Assembly (NCBI GenBank): GCA_028412835.1
Contig: JAONQW010000006.1
Coordinates: 1 to 47,485 of the forward strand
DNA from: Candidatus Pelagibacterales bacterium
GTDB lineage: Bacteria; Pseudomonadota; Alphaproteobacteria; Pelagibacterales; AG-422-B15
DNA: 47,485 nucleotides
Direction of reading: 5' to 3'
The notes under the pieces: model-generated
The model's input: the letters and a program-made list of their open reading frames with translations, nothing else
What the model was told of the DNA's origin: nothing
The model's database searches: none
Program-made: the position numbers and the translations under genes
Shown here: positions 18,442-26,071 of the stretch, in pieces
Layout: the number at the start of each line of letters is the position of its first letter
Position numbering within the stretch: the first letter of the stretch is position 1

Positions 18442-20034
18442 TAGTTTTTTATCTACTAGCATATTGATTATATTAGATATAATTTGATCTAGGCTATCTT
18501 CTTCGTTAAAATGTATGATATCAAAGACATACTTGTCAGGTCTTATCAAAACAGCGTTACACTCAAAATGACTAAAATAAGTGTCTAAGTCCTTACCATT
18601 AGACTGAAAGCAGTCAAATTTAGAATAATTACTTTTCATCGAGCTATCAGAACGATTAAGTATTCGAAAATCTATTGTATTTAATAGATTACAATTATTT
18701 TCTGAAATTGATGTGTCTTTATTAAAATTATTTAAGATTAATCCAAAGTTCTTTTGTAGGAGATCATCAGTTGTTTTATTTTTATCTTCACTCAGAGATA
18801 TTGCTGGAAAATAATATCTAAATATATGACTTCGTTCTATAGGATGATTGTGCAACCCATTACCTAGCCGAATTCCAGAATAACCAGGATAAAAACTTTG
18901 TTTTCCTTTCTTCGTTAGAGATTTGATTTTAATTCCTATATCTCTAAAAAAAGCTTTTAGGGGGCTTGGTGTCATGATGATATTGCCCATTGCTATAGAA
19001 GCCTTAATAATTTTTTCTGCATGGTATTTTCTCTCATGTTCATAGCTATCAAGTATATTTGGATTGTATTTTTTTGAAATTACTCCACTTAATTTCCATA
19101 ATAAATTTTCTACATCTCTCATTCCTGAGTTCATTCCCTGTCCCATAAATGGTGGCATTTGATGTGCAGCATCTCCCACTAAAAATACATTATTTTTTTT
19201 CCAACTATTTACTGAGGTTGAATGAAATGTATAGATCGCTTTCCTAGTAAAAGTAAATTTACGGTTTTTAAGATATTTAGCTATAAAGGGATAAAACACT
19301 TCTTCTTTTTGAATTTCGTTAAGATCATCTTCTGGCATAATCATAATTTCAAATCTAAATTTATTATTGACTGAATTAATTATAGTGAGAGATCTTTTAG
19401 GATTACAAATTTGGAAAGCATCAACATCTTTAAAACACTCTAAGTTTTGATCAGCAAAACCATCAACACACATCCATGGCTCATCGTACTTAAAGCTTTT
19501 ATACTTAACTCCCATTTTTTTTCGAATAATACTATTAGCGCCATCAGCGCCAATAAGGTATTTAGTTGTCACATGTTCAATGGTATTCGTATCCAAATTT
19601 TTAATTTTAACCCTGATATATTCATCAATTTCTTCATATGATAAAACTTCAAAGCCTAGCTTGAAGTGATTAGTGTCGTATGTCTCAGCATTATCTCTGA
19701 ATGCTTTTTCAAATTCTGGTTGATACATAAATGTTGGCCCAACCTGATAATCATATTTATCTTCTTCAGCCATACGAATTTTAAGGAAGCTTTCACCCTT
19801 ACCATTAATATGATCGATGCCACGAATTTTTCTTATCTCTATTTTATCTGCAAAATTACAAGGTACTATTATACGTCTACATTCATCATCCCAGGTAATT
19901 GCTCTAGGTAAGGTGTATATTTCTTTTTCTTTATCAATAATAAGTGAATTAATATTGTAATAACCTAACAAGTTTGCTGCGCACGCACCTACAGGGCCAT
20001 ATCCTGCAACTATTACATTATAATCAGTCTGCAT
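18436..20034 (-). CDS. FAD-dependent aromatic hydroxylase, MhpA/PheA-like
   Basis: A 532-residue class A flavoprotein monooxygenase. The FAD-binding GxGxxG is at 11-16 (VAGYGPVGACAANLLG), the DG motif at 164-165 (YLIGADGANSIIRKKMG), and the GD motif at 287-288 (VFLVGDAAHQMPPFMGQG). These enzymes use NAD(P)H and O2 to ortho- or para-hydroxylate a phenolic ring; MhpA hydroxylates 3-(3-hydroxyphenyl)propionate. The C-terminal thioredoxin-like domain is present but divergent. It follows the FAH-family gene by 11 bases in the tetR transcript. Its substrate is not readable; a phenol released by the sulfatase in the same cluster is an inference. Confidence 0.88.
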   Translation of the reverse strand: MQTDYNVIVAGYGPVGACAANLLGYYNINSLIIDKEKEIYTLPRAITWDDECRRIIVPCNFADKIEIRKIRGIDHINGKGESFLKIRMAEEDKYDYQVGPTFMYQPEFEKAFRDNAETYDTNHFKLGFEVLSYEEIDEYIRVKIKNLDTNTIEHVTTKYLIGADGANSIIRKKMGVKYKSFKYDEPWMCVDGFADQNLECFKDVDAFQICNPKRSLTIINSVNNKFRFEIMIMPEDDLNEIQKEEVFYPFIAKYLKNRKFTFTRKAIYTFHSTSVNSWKKNNVFLVGDAAHQMPPFMGQGMNSGMRDVENLLWKLSGVISKKYNPNILDSYEHERKYHAEKIIKASIAMGNIIMTPSPLKAFFRDIGIKIKSLTKKGKQSFYPGYSGIRLGNGLHNHPIERSHIFRYYFPAISLSEDKNKTTDDLLQKNFGLILNNFNKDTSISENNCNLLNTIDFRILNRSDSSMKSNYSKFDCFQSNGKDLDTYFSHFECNAVLIRPDKYVFDIIHFNEEDSLDQIISNIINMLVDKKLL

Positions 20035-20045
20035 TTCTTATAACT

Positions 20046-20939
20046 TTAGTAGGATGCGGTACTATCAGGTTCGGCAATCACTTTATTTTCAATAAAGCCA
20101 AGCTTTTCGATAGTAATTTTTACAACATCGCCTACCTTTAGCCAGTTTTGTGATGTAGCAGCAACGCCAGCAGGGGTCCCAGTTGCAATTAAATCACCTG
20201 GCTCAAGAGTAAAAGCAGTGCTTAAATATTCTACAACAGTAAAGCAATCATGTATTAAATCGTTTGTATTTGCTGATTGTCTTAACTCACCATTGACATG
20301 AGTCTCTAATTGTAACTGATGTGGATCACCAACTTCATCGCTAGTTACTAAATATGGGCCAAACGGACAATGGGTATCCCATGATTTACCCATAGTCATA
20401 GTCATTGGTGGACCTCGCATTTGCCAGTCTCTAATTGTTGCATCATTTACGATTGTGTATCCATAAATAACACTAGAGGCTTTATCGTAGGGAACATGCC
20501 TACACCGTTTACCCATTACAAAGCCTAGTTCACCTTCATAGTCAAAAAAATCTGAGGCATTTGGTTTATGCATATCATCATATGGGCCTACGACAGACGA
20601 GTTCTGTTTATTAAATATAGTAGGATATTTTTCTTGTGGCTTACCTAAAAGAGCAGCAGCTGCCTTAGCCGCCTCTTCTTTATGTGCTTTATAATTTAAT
20701 CCTACTCCAAGTATTTTATTTGGTCTTTGAATAGGAGCCATTAATTTAACATCATTAACTGAAATTTTATTTTCAGCTTGAGCAATTACTGCATTAGCTT
20801 GACTTAACCCATCATCTCCAAGCTCAATAAACTCAATCATTGTCTTGGGTAAACTAGACACTGAGAAATCAATAATTTCATTATCTATTATTGCCCCAAT
20901 TTTTTCTGAAGATTGATGTAAAAATGTAACTAGTTTCAT
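20046..20939 (-). CDS. Fumarylacetoacetate hydrolase family protein
   Basis: A 297-residue FAH-fold enzyme. The catalytic His86 is in LGVGLNYKAH; the metal ligands Glu135, Glu137 and Asp166 are in FFDYEGELGFV and GYTIVNDATIRDWQ; the C-terminal block TGTPAGVA is intact. Members hydrolyse, hydrate or decarboxylate 2,4-diketo acids from aromatic ring cleavage. The start has a good AGGAA ribosome-binding site. It lies nine bases after tetR and 11 before the hydroxylase, so the three are one transcript. The exact reaction (acylpyruvase, hydratase or isomerase) cannot be told from motifs. Confidence 0.9.
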   Translation of the reverse strand: MKLVTFLHQSSEKIGAIIDNEIIDFSVSSLPKTMIEFIELGDDGLSQANAVIAQAENKISVNDVKLMAPIQRPNKILGVGLNYKAHKEEAAKAAAALLGKPQEKYPTIFNKQNSSVVGPYDDMHKPNASDFFDYEGELGFVMGKRCRHVPYDKASSVIYGYTIVNDATIRDWQMRGPPMTMTMGKSWDTHCPFGPYLVTSDEVGDPHQLQLETHVNGELRQSANTNDLIHDCFTVVEYLSTAFTLEPGDLIATGTPAGVAATSQNWLKVGDVVKITIEKLGFIENKVIAEPDSTASY

Positions 20940-20948
20940 AATTTTTTC

Positions 20949-21533
20949 CTATTTTTTATATTTTAGTAATTGCATTATAGCACTTGTCGTCTTATCAACG
21001 ATTTTATTGTCATATCCATTTTTTAATTGCTTTCGAATTGCGTGAAGTATAAGTACAATTATTTGTTCAACAACAAATACGTCATAGCTAACTTTAAATA
21101 CTTTAATCTTAATACCTTTTTTTATATCCTGAACAAGATACTTTGAAACTTCATTTCTTATGACAGGCATATAATCATATGCTTCTAAAAATATAATACC
21201 CCAATCTGGAACTTGAACAGATCTCTCTATAAATTGTTTAGTTGAATTAATAATTTTTTGAGCTGGATCTTTTGTATTACTTTCGTCCTCTTCAATTGTT
21301 TTCGTAAGTTCAATGGCAATTAATTTTCCCACTTCGTCAAATATACTTTTTCTATCTTTATAATGATTATAGAAAGTGCCATTAGCTATACCTGCTTTTT
21401 CTGCCATCTCTTTAATTGAAGAATTTTGATATCCTTTTTTAGATAGGACATCTATGGCACCATCAATAATAGCCGCACGAGTGCGATCTTTTTTTGATAA
21501 TAAATTAGGTTTAGACTGAAAAAAATTATTCAT
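20949..21533 (-). CDS. TetR-family transcriptional regulator
   Basis: A 194-residue protein with the N-terminal TetR helix-turn-helix (residues about 24-68), including SIKEMAEKAGIANGTFYNHY and KDRKSIFDEVGK. The C-terminal ligand domain is divergent, as is usual. It is the first gene of the leftward unit and diverges from the membrane-protein/sulfatase/VOC unit. A palindrome with arms TACTGT/ACAGTA abuts its start codon, and the TGAGA-N4-TCTCA site lies 21 bases upstream. By analogy with other TetR proteins it probably represses all three units and is released by a pathway compound. The start at 21533 has no clear ribosome-binding site. Confidence 0.92.
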   Translation of the reverse strand: MNNFFQSKPNLLSKKDRTRAAIIDGAIDVLSKKGYQNSSIKEMAEKAGIANGTFYNHYKDRKSIFDEVGKLIAIELTKTIEEDESNTKDPAQKIINSTKQFIERSVQVPDWGIIFLEAYDYMPVIRNEVSKYLVQDIKKGIKIKVFKVSYDVFVVEQIIVLILHAIRKQLKNGYDNKIVDKTTSAIMQLLKYKK

Positions 21534-21546
21534 ACTGTTTACAGTA
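21533..21546. promoter_or_regulatory. Palindrome at tetR start
   Basis: A 14-base sequence with perfect six-base arms TACTGT and ACAGTA around TT; its first base is the first base of the tetR start codon (reading leftward). It contains TTTACA (21538-21543), a possible -35 for the rightward unit. It has no partner at the left cluster edge, so it could be a second operator specific to tetR autoregulation or a chance AT-rich palindrome. Confidence 0.4.
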
Positions 21547-21549
21547 TAT

Positions 21550-21573
21550 TAAAATGAGAGTAGTCTCAATTAT
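21550..21573. promoter_or_regulatory. Putative TetR operator, right copy (divergent promoter)
   Basis: Palindrome TGAGA-GTAG-TCTCA at 21555-21568 in the 68-base gap between tetR and the membrane-protein gene. The surrounding 24 bases match the left copy at 22 positions. If TTTACA (21538-21543) is a -35, the candidate -10 TAGTCT (21561-21566) lies within the palindrome at the same offset as at the left copy. On the opposite strand TTGAGA overlapping the palindrome could be the -35 for tetR. Repeat and spacing are seen; regulation is inferred. Confidence 0.72.
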
Positions 21574-21601
21574 TATTATTTGTTTTTAAGGTTTTTTTTA
21601 A

Positions 21602-22117
21602 ATGGATTTATATGATGCCAATTCAATTTGTAGAGTAATTTTTACAATTATTTCTATTGCATTAACTGTGGGTCCAACTATTGCAGACTTTAATAAAACG
21701 CATGCAACTCACCCCGACTGGCCGGGACACGCTAGGTTTCATGTTGTTTGGCAAGTTCTAGGTTTTTATCCAATTGCAATAATGAACATAGTTATTTTGT
21801 GGCTTTATATTCCTGATTTTTATTATCCTTATCAACTATTTTTTTGGCTTTTTTGGTATTTTACCTTTCTTGGATCTTTTATTATTACAGCTTTGGCGAT
21901 GCCAATGTACAATGGTACTCTATCTGATAAGGGTGGCAGAACTCCTTTCTTATATACTTTTGGGGAAAAATTAAGGATTGTTCCTGGAAAGCAAAAGCAC
22001 TTACCCTTTAAAATAAATAATGAAGTTAAAACATACCGAATTGATGAAAACGCACATAATTTAATACTGCCAACTTTAATTGTAATATTAAGCGTGTATT
22101 TTTTTTTAGAAATATAA
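21602..22117 (+). CDS. Four-helix membrane protein with His-rich motif, uncharacterised (DUF6640-like)
   Basis: A 171-residue protein with hydrophobic segments at about 10-27, 46-70, 76-102 and 153-170. Between the first two lies ADFNKTHATHPDWPGHARFH (28-47), followed by VWQ, a polar motif rich in His, Asp and Trp that looks like a metal- or substrate-binding site at the membrane face. It resembles small uncharacterised membrane proteins carrying 'ADxNxTHxxxPxWxxHARFHxVWQ' (possibly DUF6640; recalled, not searched). First gene of the rightward unit, with AAGG about nine bases upstream, and four bases before the sulfatase, so a role in handling the sulfatase substrate or product is possible. 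Function unknown. Confidence 0.75.
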   Translation: MDLYDANSICRVIFTIISIALTVGPTIADFNKTHATHPDWPGHARFHVVWQVLGFYPIAIMNIVILWLYIPDFYYPYQLFFWLFWYFTFLGSFIITALAMPMYNGTLSDKGGRTPFLYTFGEKLRIVPGKQKHLPFKINNEVKTYRIDENAHNLILPTLIVILSVYFFLEI

Positions 22118-22120
22118 ACT

Positions 22121-23824
22121 ATGAGCAAAAAAATTTCACGTAGATCGTTTATTAAAAAGTCAATTGCTACAGCTGCAATGACAGGTATGTCCTCTATATT
22201 ATTGACTCAACAAGCACCAGCCAATGTAACTTTAAATAAAAAACCAAATATTTTATTCATTCTTAATGACCAAGAGAGAGCATGGCCATATATACAAAAA
22301 AATGTGAATCTTCCTGCTAGACGCTATTTAGAGAGTATGTCTACTTACTTTAATCGCTCCTATACCTCTACGCCGATATGTTCACCAGCAAGAAGCTCAA
22401 TTTATACTGGTCAGCATATACAATTTACGGGAGTTTATGATAATACAGTAGCTCCATGGGTCCCTGGTTTGTATGATAACGTTAATACAATAGGTCATCT
22501 TCTGTCAGACTTGGATTATGAAACTGGCTATTTTGGAAAATGGCATTTAACAAATATTACAGAAAACCAAGTTAATGAAAACTCACTTGGGTTCGATGGT
22601 ATGAGAACTATGCTAAGCAAACATGGTTTCAAAAATTCCAATCAAGAAGGTGAAAAAGACCTAGGTCAGGGAGGTTATTTATTTGATGGTCCCACAGCAA
22701 GCATTACTTCAGAATTTATTAATAGTAAGAAAGATAAACAAAAGCCATGGGCAGCTTTTGTTAACTTTGTAAACCCACATGATATAATGTTTTATAGAGT
22801 TGACCCTTCAATAAGTGGAACAGGCTTTCTTGGTGATCATCAAAAATTTGCTCCAGATGATGAAATATATGATTTTCAACATGAAATAGAATTTCCAAAA
22901 AACTTTGCTCAATTAAGTGAAGAAGATTGGTCCCCAATAGATATGATGAATATTGTTTATGGAGAAATACCATTCGAACGAATTGATTTATGGAAAAAGT
23001 TTATAAACTACTATTATAATTGCCTTCGAGATGTTGATCGGCATATAAATACTTTAGTAGAAAATTTAAAATCATCTAATCAACTAGATAATACAATTAT
23101 ATTCATGGTTTCAGATCATGGTGAAATGCTTGGGCAACATGGGATTAGAGGTAAAATAGCTGCATGGGAAGAGTCGGTGCGTGTCCCAACACTTATCTAT
23201 CATCCAGACCTTAAAAAACAGCAAACTTGTGAATCAATAGTTTCAAATATAGATTTTGTACCCACAATGCTTGAATTTGCTGGTTTAGATCAAACTCAAA
23301 TTCAAGCAAAATACCCTGAGTTAAAAGGTAAAAGTTTTGCACCAATAACTGAAAATGTAGATTATAAAAATTATAGAGATGATGAGGGACATTTAGTTCA
23401 AGGATCACCAATCATAGGTGCAGCTTTTGAAGTAAATGAAAAAGTTAGACATATTGGTCTTGCAGATAATTATTTTGATAAGTTCAAAGCTTTTGCATCA
23501 AAAGGCAATTTTTTACCAGATTTTTCACCACCATTTTGTTATAAAGCCATTGTTACTAAGAAGTATAAATTTGTAAGAGGTTTTTCTCCACGTGAAAATA
23601 ATACACCCACAAATTTGCAAGAATTATTTTCTAATAATTCAAATATTAGTCTTTATGATCTTGAAAAAGATCCTTATGAGTTAAATAATTTAGCAAAAGA
23701 TCAATCTCAGAATGAACTATTGCTTAAAATGAACACAAAATTAAATGCTTTGATGGAAAAAGAAGTTGGCCTAGAAAATCATGTGGTTCACTTGCCAGGA
23801 CCTGATTGGTTTTGGACAACTTAA
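22121..23824 (+). CDS. Tat-exported sulfatase (S1 family)
   Basis: A 567-residue alkaline-phosphatase-superfamily sulfatase. The N-terminus has a twin-arginine signal (SRRSFIKK, Arg7-Arg8) followed by a hydrophobic stretch and a probable cleavage near residue 34, so it is folded before export to the periplasm. The formylglycine motif CSPAR is intact at Cys87-Arg91, followed by SSIYTGQH. Metal-site segments NDQERAW (49-55), FGKWHLT and MVSDHGEMLGQHG are readable. It would need a formylglycine-generating or anaerobic maturase, which is not in the window. The family removes sulfate from aryl, choline or carbohydrate sulfates; the neighbouring aromatic genes favour an aryl sulfate, by inference only. 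Confidence 0.92.
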   Translation: MSKKISRRSFIKKSIATAAMTGMSSILLTQQAPANVTLNKKPNILFILNDQERAWPYIQKNVNLPARRYLESMSTYFNRSYTSTPICSPARSSIYTGQHIQFTGVYDNTVAPWVPGLYDNVNTIGHLLSDLDYETGYFGKWHLTNITENQVNENSLGFDGMRTMLSKHGFKNSNQEGEKDLGQGGYLFDGPTASITSEFINSKKDKQKPWAAFVNFVNPHDIMFYRVDPSISGTGFLGDHQKFAPDDEIYDFQHEIEFPKNFAQLSEEDWSPIDMMNIVYGEIPFERIDLWKKFINYYYNCLRDVDRHINTLVENLKSSNQLDNTIIFMVSDHGEMLGQHGIRGKIAAWEESVRVPTLIYHPDLKKQQTCESIVSNIDFVPTMLEFAGLDQTQIQAKYPELKGKSFAPITENVDYKNYRDDEGHLVQGSPIIGAAFEVNEKVRHIGLADNYFDKFKAFASKGNFLPDFSPPFCYKAIVTKKYKFVRGFSPRENNTPTNLQELFSNNSNISLYDLEKDPYELNNLAKDQSQNELLLKMNTKLNALMEKEVGLENHVVHLPGPDWFWTT

Positions 23825-23844
23825 ATTTAGAAAGGAAGATATAA

Positions 23845-24543
23845 ATGGAAAATAAGAAAGAAGTTTTATTAGATTTGGAGCTTTATAAAAATTTTAGATC
23901 TGAAGACGCCCCAGATTTATTTCATCATGTTTCTTTTAAAACAATGAATTACGATAAAATGGTTAGTTTTTATCAAAACTTATTCAGTTGTAAGCCCATG
24001 TATGCAAGTGAGGACATTACCTTTATGTCATTTGATGAAGAGCATCATAGAATAGCAATTGCAAATACTAGCCCAGTTTTTGATGGGTTAGGTTTTGTTC
24101 CCAAAACAGTTATAAAATTTAAAAATTGGATTAATCGAGTTACTCCATCAATTGTTGGCTTAGACCATATATCTTACAAATTAAATCCAATTGATAAATG
24201 GTTTGATTTCTACTTCAGAGCTAAGGATAGAGGCTTAGAGCCATATTGGACTATAAATCATGGTTGGATCAGTGGTATTTATTACAAAGATCCAGATGGA
24301 AATTTAGTAGAGATTTTTTATGAACATTGGAGAAACCAAGAAGAGTTTAAAACAGAAGTTTCTACTAGGGGCTTTCCAGAGGAACCAGTTGGTACCAATA
24401 TGGATATAGAAACTCTTTATGCAATGTATAAAGATGGTACTCCATATGAGGACATCGTCAGAAAAGGCAATACAGTTCCTAAGGGTAAAAAACCAGTTTC
24501 AGGAATGGAAGCTGCTATGAATATGCGAAAGAAATTTAAATAA
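23845..24543 (+). CDS. VOC-family extradiol dioxygenase-like protein
   Basis: A 232-residue vicinal-oxygen-chelate protein with two beta-alpha-beta modules. The candidate iron triad is His28 (LFHHVSFKT), His108 (GLDHISYKL) and Glu156 (DPDGNLVEIFYEHW), with His139 in TINHG as a possible second-sphere acid/base. This pattern is that of type I extradiol ring-cleavage dioxygenases (BphC-like), which open catechols. The C-terminal tail past residue 165 is an extra polar extension. Good AAGGAAG ribosome-binding site; follows the sulfatase by 20 bases. A glyoxalase-type or other VOC lyase is the alternative. Confidence 0.8.
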   Translation: MENKKEVLLDLELYKNFRSEDAPDLFHHVSFKTMNYDKMVSFYQNLFSCKPMYASEDITFMSFDEEHHRIAIANTSPVFDGLGFVPKTVIKFKNWINRVTPSIVGLDHISYKLNPIDKWFDFYFRAKDRGLEPYWTINHGWISGIYYKDPDGNLVEIFYEHWRNQEEFKTEVSTRGFPEEPVGTNMDIETLYAMYKDGTPYEDIVRKGNTVPKGKKPVSGMEAAMNMRKKFK

Positions 24544-24548
24544 TTATT

Positions 24549-25148
24549 CTAAAGCTGAGAAGCAACGTATTCCCAGTTAACTAGTTTATCTAAAAAGTTC
24601 ATTATATAGACCGGTCTTTTATTTCTGAAGTCTATGTAATATGAGTGCTCCCACACATCGCAACCAAGTAATGTTTTTTGATTAAAGCAAAGAGGATTTA
24701 CACCATTCTCAGTTTTAGTAATTTTCAATTGATCATCAGTATCTTTAACTAACCAACACCAACCACTTCCAAATTGACCAACACCAGCTGCAACAAAATC
24801 TTCTTTGAATTTATCAATGCTGCCAAAAGACTCAACTAATGCAGCCTCTAATTCACTTGGCATATTATGATTATTTGGTCCCATCATTTCCCAGAATTGA
24901 TTGTGATTCCAATGTTGTGACACATTATTAAAGATACCATTTTGCGCTTTTGCATTGGCATCGTACGTACCAGTAATAATTTCTTCTATACTTTTTGATT
25001 CCCATTCAGAACCAGCTAGGAGTTTATTGCCATTATCAACATATGCCTTGTGGTGCAAATCATGATGAAATTCTAATGTTTCTTTACTCATTCCAGCTTC
25101 AGCTAGCGCGTCATGTGCATAAGGTAAGTTTGGTAATTCAAGGGCCAT
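24549..25148 (-). CDS. sodB: Iron superoxide dismutase
   Basis: A 199-residue Fe/Mn-type superoxide dismutase disproportionating superoxide in the cytoplasm. Metal ligands are in EFHHDLHHKAYV (His28), SQHWNHNQFW, and DVWEHSYYIDF. The Gln in NNVSQHWNHNQFW is the position that marks iron enzymes (AQxWNHTFYW). The start is preceded by a strong AGGAG ribosome-binding site. It converges with the VOC gene with only five bases between stops. Confidence 0.95.
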   Translation of the reverse strand: MALELPNLPYAHDALAEAGMSKETLEFHHDLHHKAYVDNGNKLLAGSEWESKSIEEIITGTYDANAKAQNGIFNNVSQHWNHNQFWEMMGPNNHNMPSELEAALVESFGSIDKFKEDFVAAGVGQFGSGWCWLVKDTDDQLKITKTENGVNPLCFNQKTLLGCDVWEHSYYIDFRNKRPVYIMNFLDKLVNWEYVASQL

Positions 25149-25252
25149 AGTGTCTCCTAATTATTAAATTTATTAACTTGATATTATTGGATCTATTAAA
25201 TGTAATCAATATGAAATAAGATTAAAAGATAAGAAAACAAGGTTTCAAAAAA

Positions 25253-26059
25253 ATGTTATTAAACTCGACAACATACAAGTACTTCTTATGGAGTTTAAAG
25301 CTTGGCGCAATTATCAATATATATTTTTTATTGCAAACAATAGAAACGAAAATCGCAGATGTTGACCCTTTTTTGTTAATACCAGCACAAATACTATTTT
25401 TTGTATCTGCTTATCGATGTTTATTTCCTGTAGGCTATGTAAAAAATATCGTATTGCACGATACAATATTTTCCTCAATATTTTTAACTAGGCTATTAGC
25501 TACTTTTGTAGAGATTACTTATATCTATATGTTTAGTTATGTTCTGCGAATAGTCAATGTAGGTGAATTTATCCTTTTAGATATGTTGTCGTGGATAATG
25601 GTTATTCAAGTAACAGTATCTCAAGGATTTGTCTGGGGTGCCATTCTATTTGAAAGAGAAAAATATTACTATTTTGAAGAATTTGGCTGGGCTATAATTT
25701 TTGCATTAAATACGTTTATTAGTTTGATTATATTTCTTTATGGAAATAGCTACGATCAATACAAAATTTTAATTCAACTTAATTTAATTTTTGGCGCACT
25801 GTACTTACCATGGCAATTTATTCATTTGCGATCAATCAGCTCGAGAGTTTCTAAAAACATACTTCTAGATAATAAAATAGAAGAAGTTTCATATAAATTA
25901 TTTATTATAGGTTTGAAAAAATCTCTATTTTATAGAGAGCAAACTAGTAAGCCTGATGCATGGGGTGGGTTAGTTGGATTAACTTGGATGTTAAATTACT
26001 GGGCAACATTAATTCCAGTATGGTTATATTTTATTATTTATACTTTTGCGAGTAGCTAA
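25253..26059 (+). CDS. Seven-helix membrane protein of unknown function
   Basis: A 268-residue protein I do not recognise. It has about seven hydrophobic segments (near 14-30, 40-58, 75-99, 108-132, 144-163, 173-190 and 243-264). Notable polar residues fall in or beside helices: SAYRCLFPV (52-60), HDTIFSSIFLTRLLATFVEI (69-88), VSQGFVWGAILFERE (122-136) and PDAWGGLVGLTWMLNYW (234-250). The conserved-looking Arg, His-Asp and Glu residues suggest a membrane enzyme or receptor-like fold rather than a simple anchor. Monocistronic, between sodB (divergent) and nadC (convergent). No function is proposed. Confidence 0.8.
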   Translation: MLLNSTTYKYFLWSLKLGAIINIYFLLQTIETKIADVDPFLLIPAQILFFVSAYRCLFPVGYVKNIVLHDTIFSSIFLTRLLATFVEITYIYMFSYVLRIVNVGEFILLDMLSWIMVIQVTVSQGFVWGAILFEREKYYYFEEFGWAIIFALNTFISLIIFLYGNSYDQYKILIQLNLIFGALYLPWQFIHLRSISSRVSKNILLDNKIEEVSYKLFIIGLKKSLFYREQTSKPDAWGGLVGLTWMLNYWATLIPVWLYFIIYTFASS

Positions 26060-26071
26060 TTTTTAAATAAA

